NCBI RefSeq assembly: GCF_003236175.1
Contig: NZ_QKTW01000009.1
Location: 62,001 to 126,000, forward strand
Source: Taibaiella soli
GTDB taxonomy: Bacteria > Bacteroidota > Bacteroidia > Chitinophagales > Chitinophagaceae
Direction: 5' to 3'
Length of the DNA stretch: 64,000 nucleotides
Shown: positions 23,680 to 31,242 of the stretch, piece by piece
Layout: every line of letters begins with the position of its first letter
Numbering within the stretch: the stretch's first letter is position 1
Translations under genes and position numbers: made by a program
Notes under the pieces: model-generated
Told to the model about the DNA's origin: nothing
Database searches by the model: none
What the model saw: only the letters and a program-made list of their open reading frames with translations

Positions 23680-25871
23680 AACGTTTCCCCCACGACATAC
23701 AGCGCAACACAATGGATTGCGGCGCTACTTGCCTCCGCATCATTGGCAGATACTATGGTAAAGTACTGCCATTAGAATATCTGCGCCAGCAAAGCAATAC
23801 AAGCCGCGATGGAGCGAGCATGCTGGGTCTTTCGAAAGCGGCCGAGCAAGTAGGTTTTCGTACCATGGCAGTAAAGATCAGCTTTGAGCAGTTGCAGAAT
23901 GATGCGCCGCTGCCGTTGATCGCACATTGGAATCAGAACCATTTTGTAGTTGTTTACAAGGTGATGAAAAATAAAGTGTTTGTATCCGATCCGGGAAACG
24001 GGTTGCTTACTTATACACGTGCGCAATTCATGCAGCATTGGATTGGCGCAGTTGTTGCTGAACAGAAGGCTGAAGGTATTGCCCTGCTACTGGAGCCCAC
24101 ACCGGAGTTTGAAACGATTGCAACACCCGGCGAAGAAAAAGAAACAATCAATACCCGGGCATTTCTGTTTCATTACATAAAGCCATACCGGAAGTTGCTT
24201 GGACAGATTATGCTGAGTCTTGTTGCGGGAAGTGTTTTGCAATTATTTGTTCCGTTTCTGACACAGAATATTGTTGATACAGGCATTTATAAGAAGGACA
24301 TAAGTTTTATCTGGTTAGTGCTGATTGCACAGTTGATGCTTACATTAGGTCAGGTGGCGCTGGAAGCTATGCGTAGCTGGATATTATTGCACGTGAGTAG
24401 TCGCATCAATATCTCGTTGGTGGCAGATTTCTTTATCAAGCTGATGAACCTGCCTATTCGTTATTTTGATACAAAGCTCACGGGGGATCTGATGCAGCGG
24501 ATCGGAGATCATCAACGCATCGAATCTTTTTTAACCAGCACATCGCTTAATGCCATTTTCTCTTTGTTTACACTGGTGTTATACGGTTTGGTTTTGGTCT
24601 ATTACAATGTAACGCTGTTTACTGTATTCATGATCGGCAGCGCGTTATACGTAGGTTGGATACTCTTCTTTCTAAAGCGGCGGGAAAAACTCGACTATAA
24701 ACGATTTCAGCAGGCTAGTGAAACCAATAGCAAGGTGATGGAACTGATCAGCGGCATGCAGGAAATTAAACTGCACAATGCCGAACAGCAAAAACGCTGG
24801 GGTTGGGAACGTATTCAGGTGAAATTGTTTCGTATCAGTTTGCAATCACTTTCGCTGGAGCAGGTGCAATCAATCGGGTCACGCATAATCAACGAGCTTA
24901 AAAATATTTTCACGACTGTTATTGCTGCCAAACTTGTAATAGACGGCCAACTTACACTCGGTATGATGTTGTCGGTGAGTTACATCATTGGTCAGCTCAA
25001 CAGCCCGATTCTTCAATTGGTTGCTGTTGTGAAATCCTGGCAGGATGCGCGTATCAGCCTTGATCGTCTTACGGAAATACACGTTAAAGAAGAAGAGACA
25101 ACGATCCAATCGCAAAAAATGCCTGTACCCGGCAATCATAGCCTTAATCTAAAGGAGGTTAGTTTTGCCTATGATTCTTTTGCCGTGCCGGTTTTGCAAA
25201 AATTAAATTTGCAGGTGCCTGCTGGTAAAGTGACTGCTATTGTGGGCAGCAGCGGCAGTGGTAAAACAACATTGCTTAAATTATTGATGCGCTTTTATGA
25301 ACCAACTGAAGGTGAAATATCAGTAGGTGGTACTAAGCTCTCCAATACAGATTTGCAGGAATGGCGGAATCTATGTGGCGTGGTGATGCAGGAAGGTTTT
25401 ATTTTCAGTGATACGATAGCAGGAAACATTGCTGTTGGCGAAGATCAGCCTGACTGGCAACGATTGAATGAAGCCGCTGAAATCGCAAATATCAAGGATT
25501 TTGTCACATCGCTTCCGCTGGGTTTTATGACGAAAATAGGCGCTGAAGGATTGGGTACGAGTACGGGACAAAAACAACGATTGCTCATCGCACGGGCCGT
25601 ATACAAGAATCCCGAGATTATCTTTTTTGATGAAGCCACCTCTGCACTTGATGCGAACAACGAAAAAACAATCATGAAGCATTTGGAAACTTTTTATGAA
25701 GGCAAAACTGTTGTGGTTGTTGCGCATCGGTTGAGTACCGTCAAAAATGCCGATCATATCGTGGTGCTGGAGAAGGGCCACATTGTGGAGGAAGGGACGC
25801 ATCGCTCGCTTACAATGGATAAGGGACATTATTATCATCTGGTAAAAAATCAGCTGGAATTAGGCAATTAA
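23676..25871 (+). CDS. Peptidase-containing ABC exporter (C39 bacteriocin type)
   Basis: This 731-residue exporter removes GG leaders and exports the peptide. The N-terminal C39 peptidase has the triad Cys15 (MDCGATC), His89 (NHFVVVYK) and Asp105 (VSDPGNG). A six-helix membrane domain spans about 165-450. The ATPase has Walker A GSSGSGKTT at 524-532, signature TSTGQKQR in place of the usual LSGGQ, Walker B IIFFDEATSALD, and H-loop AHRLST. Start is TTG, the only candidate; it is supported by the matching N-terminus in the stump at 21400. Followed 11 bases later by the HlyD-like adaptor. Serves both precursors in all likelihood. Confidence 0.93.
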   Translation: MKRFPHDIQRNTMDCGATCLRIIGRYYGKVLPLEYLRQQSNTSRDGASMLGLSKAAEQVGFRTMAVKISFEQLQNDAPLPLIAHWNQNHFVVVYKVMKNKVFVSDPGNGLLTYTRAQFMQHWIGAVVAEQKAEGIALLLEPTPEFETIATPGEEKETINTRAFLFHYIKPYRKLLGQIMLSLVAGSVLQLFVPFLTQNIVDTGIYKKDISFIWLVLIAQLMLTLGQVALEAMRSWILLHVSSRINISLVADFFIKLMNLPIRYFDTKLTGDLMQRIGDHQRIESFLTSTSLNAIFSLFTLVLYGLVLVYYNVTLFTVFMIGSALYVGWILFFLKRREKLDYKRFQQASETNSKVMELISGMQEIKLHNAEQQKRWGWERIQVKLFRISLQSLSLEQVQSIGSRIINELKNIFTTVIAAKLVIDGQLTLGMMLSVSYIIGQLNSPILQLVAVVKSWQDARISLDRLTEIHVKEEETTIQSQKMPVPGNHSLNLKEVSFAYDSFAVPVLQKLNLQVPAGKVTAIVGSSGSGKTTLLKLLMRFYEPTEGEISVGGTKLSNTDLQEWRNLCGVVMQEGFIFSDTIAGNIAVGEDQPDWQRLNEAAEIANIKDFVTSLPLGFMTKIGAEGLGTSTGQKQRLLIARAVYKNPEIIFFDEATSALDANNEKTIMKHLETFYEGKTVVVVAHRLSTVKNADHIVVLEKGHIVEEGTHRSLTMDKGHYYHLVKNQLELGN

Positions 25872-25881
25872 AATATCGCAC

Positions 25882-27246
25882 ATGCCTTACGATCAATCAG
25901 AAATTGCGGCAAATCAAAATATCGGTCCGATTCTGGAAATACAAACGCCTGTCTATGCGCCGGAAGCTGTAGATATGCTGGAACGCGTACCATCCGGATT
26001 AATGCGGTGGGGTACTCTTTCGATCATTTTCGTGATGGGTTTGCTGTTGCTCATTGCTGTCTTTGTGAGGTATCCGGACACGTTGGAAGGGGTGGCCACG
26101 GTCACAACAGATCCGTTGCCGATTCAACTCAAATCAGCAGCAAATGGAAGGATCACGCGGCTGTTTGTTCGCGACAACGACCTGGTGTCGAAAGATGCAG
26201 TCATTGCCGAGATTGAAAACAACACTGGTTTTGTAAACATTTATATGCTACAACAAAAAAGTGACAGCATTACCGCCGCTATAGAACAGAATGATTTGCC
26301 ACGTTTAGGGCGCATTAGTAAGGATAATCTTCAATCGCTCGGTGAAGGTCAGACGGCCTATAATCAGTTGTTGCAAAATATTTCAGCTTACCTGCTCGTG
26401 AAGCAACAGCATATTTTCGCGAAGCGGGTAGACAATATTCGGGTGCAAATTGGGCAATACCAAAAGCTTTCGAACGTCACGACAGAAGAAACTGTACTAA
26501 TTAATGAAGAGCTGAAACAGGCGGATGAACGATTCAAGGCGAATGAGAAATTATTCAACGAAAAAGTAATCAGCAGGCAAGAATATTACGAGGAAGCCGC
26601 GAAGCTGCGCCAGAAACAATTGACATTGGAACAGCAGCGAAGAGCGAAGATTCAAAATACGATCAGCATTTCAGACAATAGCAAACAATTGTTCGAGATG
26701 ACCTATAATAAAGAGGAAAAGGAAAATACACTGGTATTGGCCATACAGGAGCAGTTGCGAAATCTTCAGAATTTTATTGCGGGCTGGCGGAGGCAATACC
26801 TGATCGTCGCCCCATATTCCGGACATGTTTATTTTGAACGGCCTTTGCAAACAAACGAACTGGTGACAGCAAATGATGCATTATTTTCTATTGTGCCAGA
26901 TAAGTTTCACTACCTCGCGTATGTGCAGTTGCCCGCTGCGGGTCTGGGAAAGATCAGGAAAGGACAGAATGCGCATTTGTTGTTAGATCATTTCCCTTAT
27001 AATGAATATGGCTACCTGGAAGGCGTTGTGAAAGAAGTAAGCGCGATTCCTCAAAGTGTAAGTAGTGCGGCGCAGGGAAGCACAGTTACCTATCGCGCCT
27101 ATATACAATTGCCGGATTCCCTGGTGAGCAGTTATCACAATAAAATTCCGTTTTCGCCGGAGATGTCGGGTACTGCAAGAATTATTACAAAAGACAGGAA
27201 TTTACTGCAGCGCTTGTTCTCATTTGTGAGTAAAGCCGACAAATAA
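25882..27246 (+). CDS. HlyD-family secretion adaptor
   Basis: This 454-residue periplasmic adaptor has an N-terminal cytoplasmic stretch, one membrane helix (about residues 45-67), a lipoyl-like half (PIQLKSAANGRITRLFVRDN), a long coiled-coil region (about 130-290), the second lipoyl half (IVAPYSGHVYF) and beta-barrel domains. With the ABC exporter it forms the inner part of a type I secretion channel across both membranes; an outer-membrane TolC-type partner is not in this window. Eleven-base spacing to the exporter indicates one operon. Confidence 0.9.
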   Translation: MPYDQSEIAANQNIGPILEIQTPVYAPEAVDMLERVPSGLMRWGTLSIIFVMGLLLLIAVFVRYPDTLEGVATVTTDPLPIQLKSAANGRITRLFVRDNDLVSKDAVIAEIENNTGFVNIYMLQQKSDSITAAIEQNDLPRLGRISKDNLQSLGEGQTAYNQLLQNISAYLLVKQQHIFAKRVDNIRVQIGQYQKLSNVTTEETVLINEELKQADERFKANEKLFNEKVISRQEYYEEAAKLRQKQLTLEQQRRAKIQNTISISDNSKQLFEMTYNKEEKENTLVLAIQEQLRNLQNFIAGWRRQYLIVAPYSGHVYFERPLQTNELVTANDALFSIVPDKFHYLAYVQLPAAGLGKIRKGQNAHLLLDHFPYNEYGYLEGVVKEVSAIPQSVSSAAQGSTVTYRAYIQLPDSLVSSYHNKIPFSPEMSGTARIITKDRNLLQRLFSFVSKADK

Positions 27247-27341
27247 AATTCACCTTTCTACGCTGTCCAAAATATAAAAAATAAAATTTATTTAAAGGGA
27301 TGGCTTACTAAATAATTGCGCTTAATTTTGGCCCTGAATCG

Positions 27342-28463
27342 ATGAGCAGGAAAAATATTGCGATTATATGTGTGTCCAAAGGTTTTGGCGGTCTTGAGCT
27401 GAATACGCTTAAGCTCGCTGAGTGGCTCCGTAAATATGGCTGGAATGTAAGTCTGATGGTTGCTAAAGACTCGGAAATGGAACGAAACGCAGGAAGCTAT
27501 TGCGATTCGGTATTTACGACCGATGTTCACGGCACTTTCGGAAAAATGAAAGCAATCCGGAAGTGGCTCAAAGTTTTTGATGCTTCCGTACTTTTTACAC
27601 CACACAATAAAGACATTGCCGCAATATCGCTCTACAAGCGTCTGGTCAATAATCGCGTAAAGCAGGTTTATCAGCAGCAAATGCAGATTGGCATGAGCAA
27701 GAAGGACCTGATTCATACTTTCCGCTACGGTAAAATCGATCTTTGGATAAGTCCGCTCAATTATCTGCGGGAAGAAGCTGCACTTCAAACAAGAGTGCCG
27801 TTACGCAAAATTGCCGTTGTGCCTTTAGGAATTGAAGTTGGTCGCTTTCTCAATAATCCAGTCTCCAGAACTGACGCACGCGAAAAACTTTCGCTGCCGC
27901 AAGAACCAAAAATGATTGGCGTTTTGGGACGGATAGATCCCAAAAAAGGACAGGACTTCCTGATTAAAGCGATTGATCATCTGCGAAATAATCCCTCGCA
28001 GAATTACCATCTGTTGATCATGGGGGCTATTACGCCAAATGAAGGCGATCATTATCTCAAATCATTGTATCAGCTGGTGGCGGATAATAATCTTACCGAT
28101 CGTGTTCACTTTAGAGAGTCAACTTCTGACGTTGAGCTTTTCTACTCAGCTATCGATGTGTTCGGCATGCCTTCGCATGGAGAGACTTTCGGAATGGTGA
28201 CTATTGAAGCAATGGCATCAAGGAAACCTGTTGTTGGCACCAATCGTTGCGGTACCAAAGAAATTCTGCAAGACGGCAAACTGGGTTATCTCTATGAATA
28301 TGAAAACATGGATGATTTCACCCAAAAGCTGGCTGCACTTGAGCATAACGCGCATCTGCCGGAGATGTTGGAAGCTGCCCGCATTGAGGTAATTCAGAAG
28401 TATACCAGTGAGATCATGTGTCGCGGTCTGGATGAAGTAATGACAAAGCTTATCGAAAAATAA
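27342..28463 (+). CDS. Glycosyltransferase family 4 (GT-B)
   Basis: This 373-residue soluble GT-B enzyme has an N-terminal Rossmann half with the glycine loop KGFGGLELNTLKLA for the acceptor. The C-terminal donor-binding half has GRIDPKKGQDFLI, and the E-x7-E region lies in GETFGMVTIEAMASRKPVVGT. GT4 enzymes retain configuration and use nucleotide sugars. It follows the RiPP adaptor gene after 95 bases, in the same direction. That gap and a possible -7 box (TAATTTTG at 27323-27330) allow separate transcription, so glycosylation of the peptide is possible but unproven; lipopolysaccharide or capsule assembly is the ordinary alternative. Confidence 0.85.
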   Translation: MSRKNIAIICVSKGFGGLELNTLKLAEWLRKYGWNVSLMVAKDSEMERNAGSYCDSVFTTDVHGTFGKMKAIRKWLKVFDASVLFTPHNKDIAAISLYKRLVNNRVKQVYQQQMQIGMSKKDLIHTFRYGKIDLWISPLNYLREEAALQTRVPLRKIAVVPLGIEVGRFLNNPVSRTDAREKLSLPQEPKMIGVLGRIDPKKGQDFLIKAIDHLRNNPSQNYHLLIMGAITPNEGDHYLKSLYQLVADNNLTDRVHFRESTSDVELFYSAIDVFGMPSHGETFGMVTIEAMASRKPVVGTNRCGTKEILQDGKLGYLYEYENMDDFTQKLAALEHNAHLPEMLEAARIEVIQKYTSEIMCRGLDEVMTKLIEK

Positions 28464-28465
28464 AA

Positions 28466-28490
28466 GCCGGTCAAAGCGACTTCAACCGGC
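28466..28490. terminator. Hairpin between convergent GT4 and M56 genes
   Basis: GCCGGT and ACCGGC pair around a 13-base loop in the short gap between the two convergent stops. No good T-run on either strand, so it is a weak terminator at best. Confidence 0.4.
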
Positions 28491-28509
28491 ACAAAGGGAA
28501 TTTTAAGCT

Positions 28510-30000
28510 TTATTCGGTAACAAGACTTGCCTGATGATTTTTTACAGTCACGTTCAGGCCCATAAATCCAAAGAGATTAGAAGTAGTGCTTGCGACAACT
28601 TTTCCGTGTTGCGTTGCCGGCGTAAATTTTAATGATTCATCAGAAAGATAGAAATCAATTCGTTTATTGATGGCGTCCGCGGCAGAATTTTCTATCTGGT
28701 CTGTTTTTTCCAGGTCCTTAGGATTGGCGGTTATGCCTGGTTTGCCAGCGATATCGTCTACCGTGTATGCAATACCTTGTTTGTTTACACTTTCTTCAAA
28801 ATAAACCAGGCGGCCTTGTTCGTCAATAACGGGATTGGTAACTGAGATTACATAATCGCCGTCGGGAAGTTTTCCCATGTCGGATTTTATGAATTTGAAA
28901 AGATCCTCACCTGGAGTGGCAGAAACGCCTTTGTATACAGCCTTTTGACTTACTTCATTGTCTTCCATTATTGGATTGCCATTTACCTTTATTGGATAAG
29001 GGAGTCGCTGCGTAATCATGCTGCTGATTTTGCCGGTCGTAGCATCCGTTACCTGGAGTGTGTCAAATGAACTGTTGCTCATCTCAAACACATTGCCTTT
29101 GTAGGTGATCTTATTTCCTTCTTTTTTGCGTTCGTTGTTGTACTGCGATTTAGAGCAGCAAACAACGGTGACGATAAGGAGCGGCGCTACCAGCAGATAT
29201 TTGGCGCGGGACAATTTTGAAGATGCAGACTGGGTAATCATAAGTACACGTTTTTTTATGGGTGAATGATAGAATGAATGACTGAAAGAGGGTGTTTGCT
29301 GCAACATGAATTGATTCAGCAGAAAGTTTCCGTATTGTTTGGGCGCTACAGGAACGGAAGCGTCAGCCTGATATTCGTGTACCAGTATTAATCTGCTTCG
29401 ATATAAATAAACAAGTGGGTGGAACCAAAGAACGATCTGGAGTAATTGCAACAGGCAGAGGTCAACTGCGTGAAACTGTTTACAGTGCGCCTTTTCATGG
29501 TTCAACACGATTTCATATTCTCCGGTATCCCAGTTGTTTTCCGAGCTGATAAAAATGAAATGAAAAATGGAAAACGGCCCATGCTGCAGGTTGGTGCGTA
29601 CAATCGTCCAGTTGTCTTCTTTTGTTTTTTCACCACGGCGGTAATATTTTGAAATGATGAAAATTTCGCGCAGCAAGAAGAATACCGAAATACCCGCTCC
29701 AATCAAATAAGTCCAAAACAGAATCTGCGTCCAGGGGATCGTAATATTAGCTGCAGGCGTTATCGTGTCAACTAGTGCTTGTCTTGAATGCTGACTGCGA
29801 ATTTGCAATGCGTTGCTAAGAGAATTAGCAGATGTTGTTGCGGGCGACCATTTAATGAAAGGCGCTACCAGTCCGGAGATTAACGTTACAAGTAAATAGG
29901 ATCTATTCCAGCTGTGATGCGTATCCCGCTTTAGGAAAAGGTCAAAGCACACGAGGCTAACCAACCATATAGCCGTGCAATTGATGAGGAATGTAATCAT
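28510..30000 (-). CDS. BlaR1-like M56 membrane metallopeptidase
   Basis: This 496-residue protein has four membrane helices in the first ~300 residues, with the zinc site HEKAH (HExxH) followed by HEYQAD, the third-ligand motif of the M56 BlaR1/MecR1 peptidases. The C-terminal ~190 residues are a periplasmic sensor-like region of unknown ligand and lack a penicillin-binding domain, so beta-lactam sensing is not supported. It probably cleaves or triggers release of the BlaI-type repressor encoded just upstream. The 141-base gap to blaI contains the palindromic copy of the AAACATC motif (30096-30110). Confidence 0.85.
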   Translation of the reverse strand: MITFLINCTAIWLVSLVCFDLFLKRDTHHSWNRSYLLVTLISGLVAPFIKWSPATTSANSLSNALQIRSQHSRQALVDTITPAANITIPWTQILFWTYLIGAGISVFFLLREIFIISKYYRRGEKTKEDNWTIVRTNLQHGPFSIFHFIFISSENNWDTGEYEIVLNHEKAHCKQFHAVDLCLLQLLQIVLWFHPLVYLYRSRLILVHEYQADASVPVAPKQYGNFLLNQFMLQQTPSFSHSFYHSPIKKRVLMITQSASSKLSRAKYLLVAPLLIVTVVCCSKSQYNNERKKEGNKITYKGNVFEMSNSSFDTLQVTDATTGKISSMITQRLPYPIKVNGNPIMEDNEVSQKAVYKGVSATPGEDLFKFIKSDMGKLPDGDYVISVTNPVIDEQGRLVYFEESVNKQGIAYTVDDIAGKPGITANPKDLEKTDQIENSAADAINKRIDFYLSDESLKFTPATQHGKVVASTTSNLFGFMGLNVTVKNHQASLVTE

Positions 30001-30095
30001 GAGAAAATGATTTTAATTGGAAATACAATAGGCTTATAAATGATTGGCTCCACGCTTAATGTCATCAATACTTGTATGTCATATTCTACGTTTGT

Positions 30096-30110
30096 AAACA
30101 TCTGATGTTT
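30096..30110. repeat. AAACATC-T-GATGTTT palindrome
   Basis: A 7-bp perfect inverted repeat with a single central base. It includes a reverse copy of the AAACATCAGATG motif found at several gene ends in this window. It lies between blaI and the M56 gene. Confidence 0.5.
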
Positions 30111-30141
30111 GAATAGGGTATATAGAGGCCTTGAACATGAT

Positions 30142-30528
30142 TTATTTTTTAGAAGATGAATCGTCTAGCTTTTTCATCAATTCATTTAATTCCTTCAAAT
30201 TGAGGTTGTCTTTCTTCACCAGAAAACTCACGAGTTGTTTGGGTGAACCGCCGAAGTATTTCTCCATCAGACTCTGCACACCATGCTGTGCATAATCTTC
30301 TTTGTTGATGATGGGGAAGTACTCATAGGTTTTGCCGTATGCCTTATGGTCTACAAAACCTTTTTTCTCCAGAATGCGCACTACGGAAGAAATAGTACTG
30401 TGCGGCATTTCAGGATCGCCGAGTTTTTCCAGGATATCACGAACCAGGCATTTGTCCAGCTCCCAGATAATCTGCATTACTTCTTCTTCGGCTTTAGTAA
30501 GCGTCTGTAACTGTTTTTTCTGTTTCAT
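30142..30528 (-). CDS. BlaI/MecI-family transcriptional repressor
   Basis: This 128-residue winged-helix protein starts LTKAEEEVMQIIWEL, followed by the recognition helix region HSTISSVVRILEKKGFVDH and a dimerisation tail, all typical of the BlaI/MecI/CopY group. It would repress itself and the M56 gene until the peptidase inactivates it. A near-perfect inverted repeat overlaps its start codon (30528-30545), a likely operator. The Bacteroidota pairs of this type respond to largely unknown stresses; the regulated genes cannot be deduced beyond the operon itself. Confidence 0.9.
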   Translation of the reverse strand: MKQKKQLQTLTKAEEEVMQIIWELDKCLVRDILEKLGDPEMPHSTISSVVRILEKKGFVDHKAYGKTYEYFPIINKEDYAQHGVQSLMEKYFGGSPKQLVSFLVKKDNLNLKELNELMKKLDDSSSKK

Positions 30529-30545
30529 AACGTAATGTTACGTTA
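30528..30545 (-). promoter_or_regulatory. Probable BlaI operator
   Basis: TAACGTAA-TG-TTACGTTA is an exact 8-bp inverted repeat with a 2-base spacer, immediately at the blaI start codon. Position and symmetry fit an autoregulatory site for a dimeric winged-helix repressor. Confidence 0.6.
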
Positions 30546-30690
30546 CAAAACTGAAAAAACAAAAATAAAATGAAAAATTGCTGATGTCTTGTCTTCTGAT
30601 GTGTGATTTTTGAGGGGGGAAATTTAGACGTTGTCTTCTATTGGGGCTTTTCGCACGTGTGGGAATTTTTCGGTGAAGCCGAAATAAAAA

Positions 30691-30780
30691 CTCGCGTCAT
30701 TGTTAGGAACGAAGCAAACGGCACGTTAAGTATGATTTACGTACTATGTGCAGGCGCTTCGTTCCTCGCGATGACGCGAG
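30691..30780. repeat. GAAC-type palindromic intergenic element, copy 2
   Basis: Arms at 30691-30715 and 30756-30780 match over 25 positions with three mismatches and share GGAACGAAGC/GCTTCGTTCC with copy 1 at 13078-13157. It lies between blaI and the ArsC-like gene. Confidence 0.75.
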
Positions 30781-30802
30781 AAGACATTATCGAATTGTCG
30801 AA

Positions 30803-31168
30803 TTAATGATTAGGCATCAATTCTATTATCAAATCTTCTATCACTCTTTTGTCGTTGCCGATAAAAAGTTTTCCCTGGTATGCTACTACAGGACGTTTCA
30901 AAAATGTATAATGCTCCAGGATGTATTTTTTGTAATCAGCTTCGGTCAGTGTTTTTTCGGCAAGCCCGAGCGCTTTATACTGTTGCGATTTGCGACTAAA
31001 CAGCGCTTCATAGCTGCCCGCTTTTTCTTTCATGGCATCCAGCTCTTGTTCTGTAATTGGTTCTTTTTTGATATCCTGCAACTCAAAGCCGTGCTCTGTT
31101 GCACCAATTTCTTTCATGATCTTTCTGCAGGTATCACAAGTGGAAAGGAAGTAAATTTTATTAATCAT
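30803..31168 (-). CDS. ArsC/Spx-family thioredoxin-fold protein
   Basis: This 121-residue protein has the N-terminal CxxC at Cys11-Cys14 (STCDTCRKI), a middle stretch with the family signature DIKKEPITEQEL, and a C-terminal FLKRPVVAYQGKLFIGND, as in the ArsC/Spx/YffB group. Members are either thiol-linked reductases or RNA-polymerase-binding stress regulators. Arsenic context is absent, so arsenate reductase activity should not be assumed. The ATG is the last three bases of a reverse copy of the AAACATCAGATG motif (31166-31177). Confidence 0.85.
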   Translation of the reverse strand: MINKIYFLSTCDTCRKIMKEIGATEHGFELQDIKKEPITEQELDAMKEKAGSYEALFSRKSQQYKALGLAEKTLTEADYKKYILEHYTFLKRPVVAYQGKLFIGNDKRVIEDLIIELMPNH

Positions 31169-31177
31169 CTGATGTTT
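31166..31177 (-). repeat. AAACATCAGATG motif containing the arsC-like start codon
   Basis: On the minus strand the motif ends in the ATG that starts the ArsC/Spx-like gene, so here it is part of the 5' leader rather than a 3' end. Confidence 0.5.
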
Positions 31178-31197
31178 TGATTGAGTTGTTTAAAAAG

Positions 31198-31226
31198 AAA
31201 AGACCACGCATTCCGGCGTGGTCTTT
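31198..31226 (-). terminator. Terminator of lon
   Basis: AAGACCACGC and GCGTGGTCTT form a 10-bp stem; on the minus strand it is followed by TTTTCTTTTT. It lies 17 bases past the lon stop. Confidence 0.85.
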
Positions 31227-31242
31227 TGGTATAATTGTTTGT

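Noticed and set aside
30803-31168. Arsenate reductase function for the ArsC-like protein
   Set aside because: No arsenic resistance genes are adjacent, and the CxxC and length fit the Spx/YffB-type group equally well.
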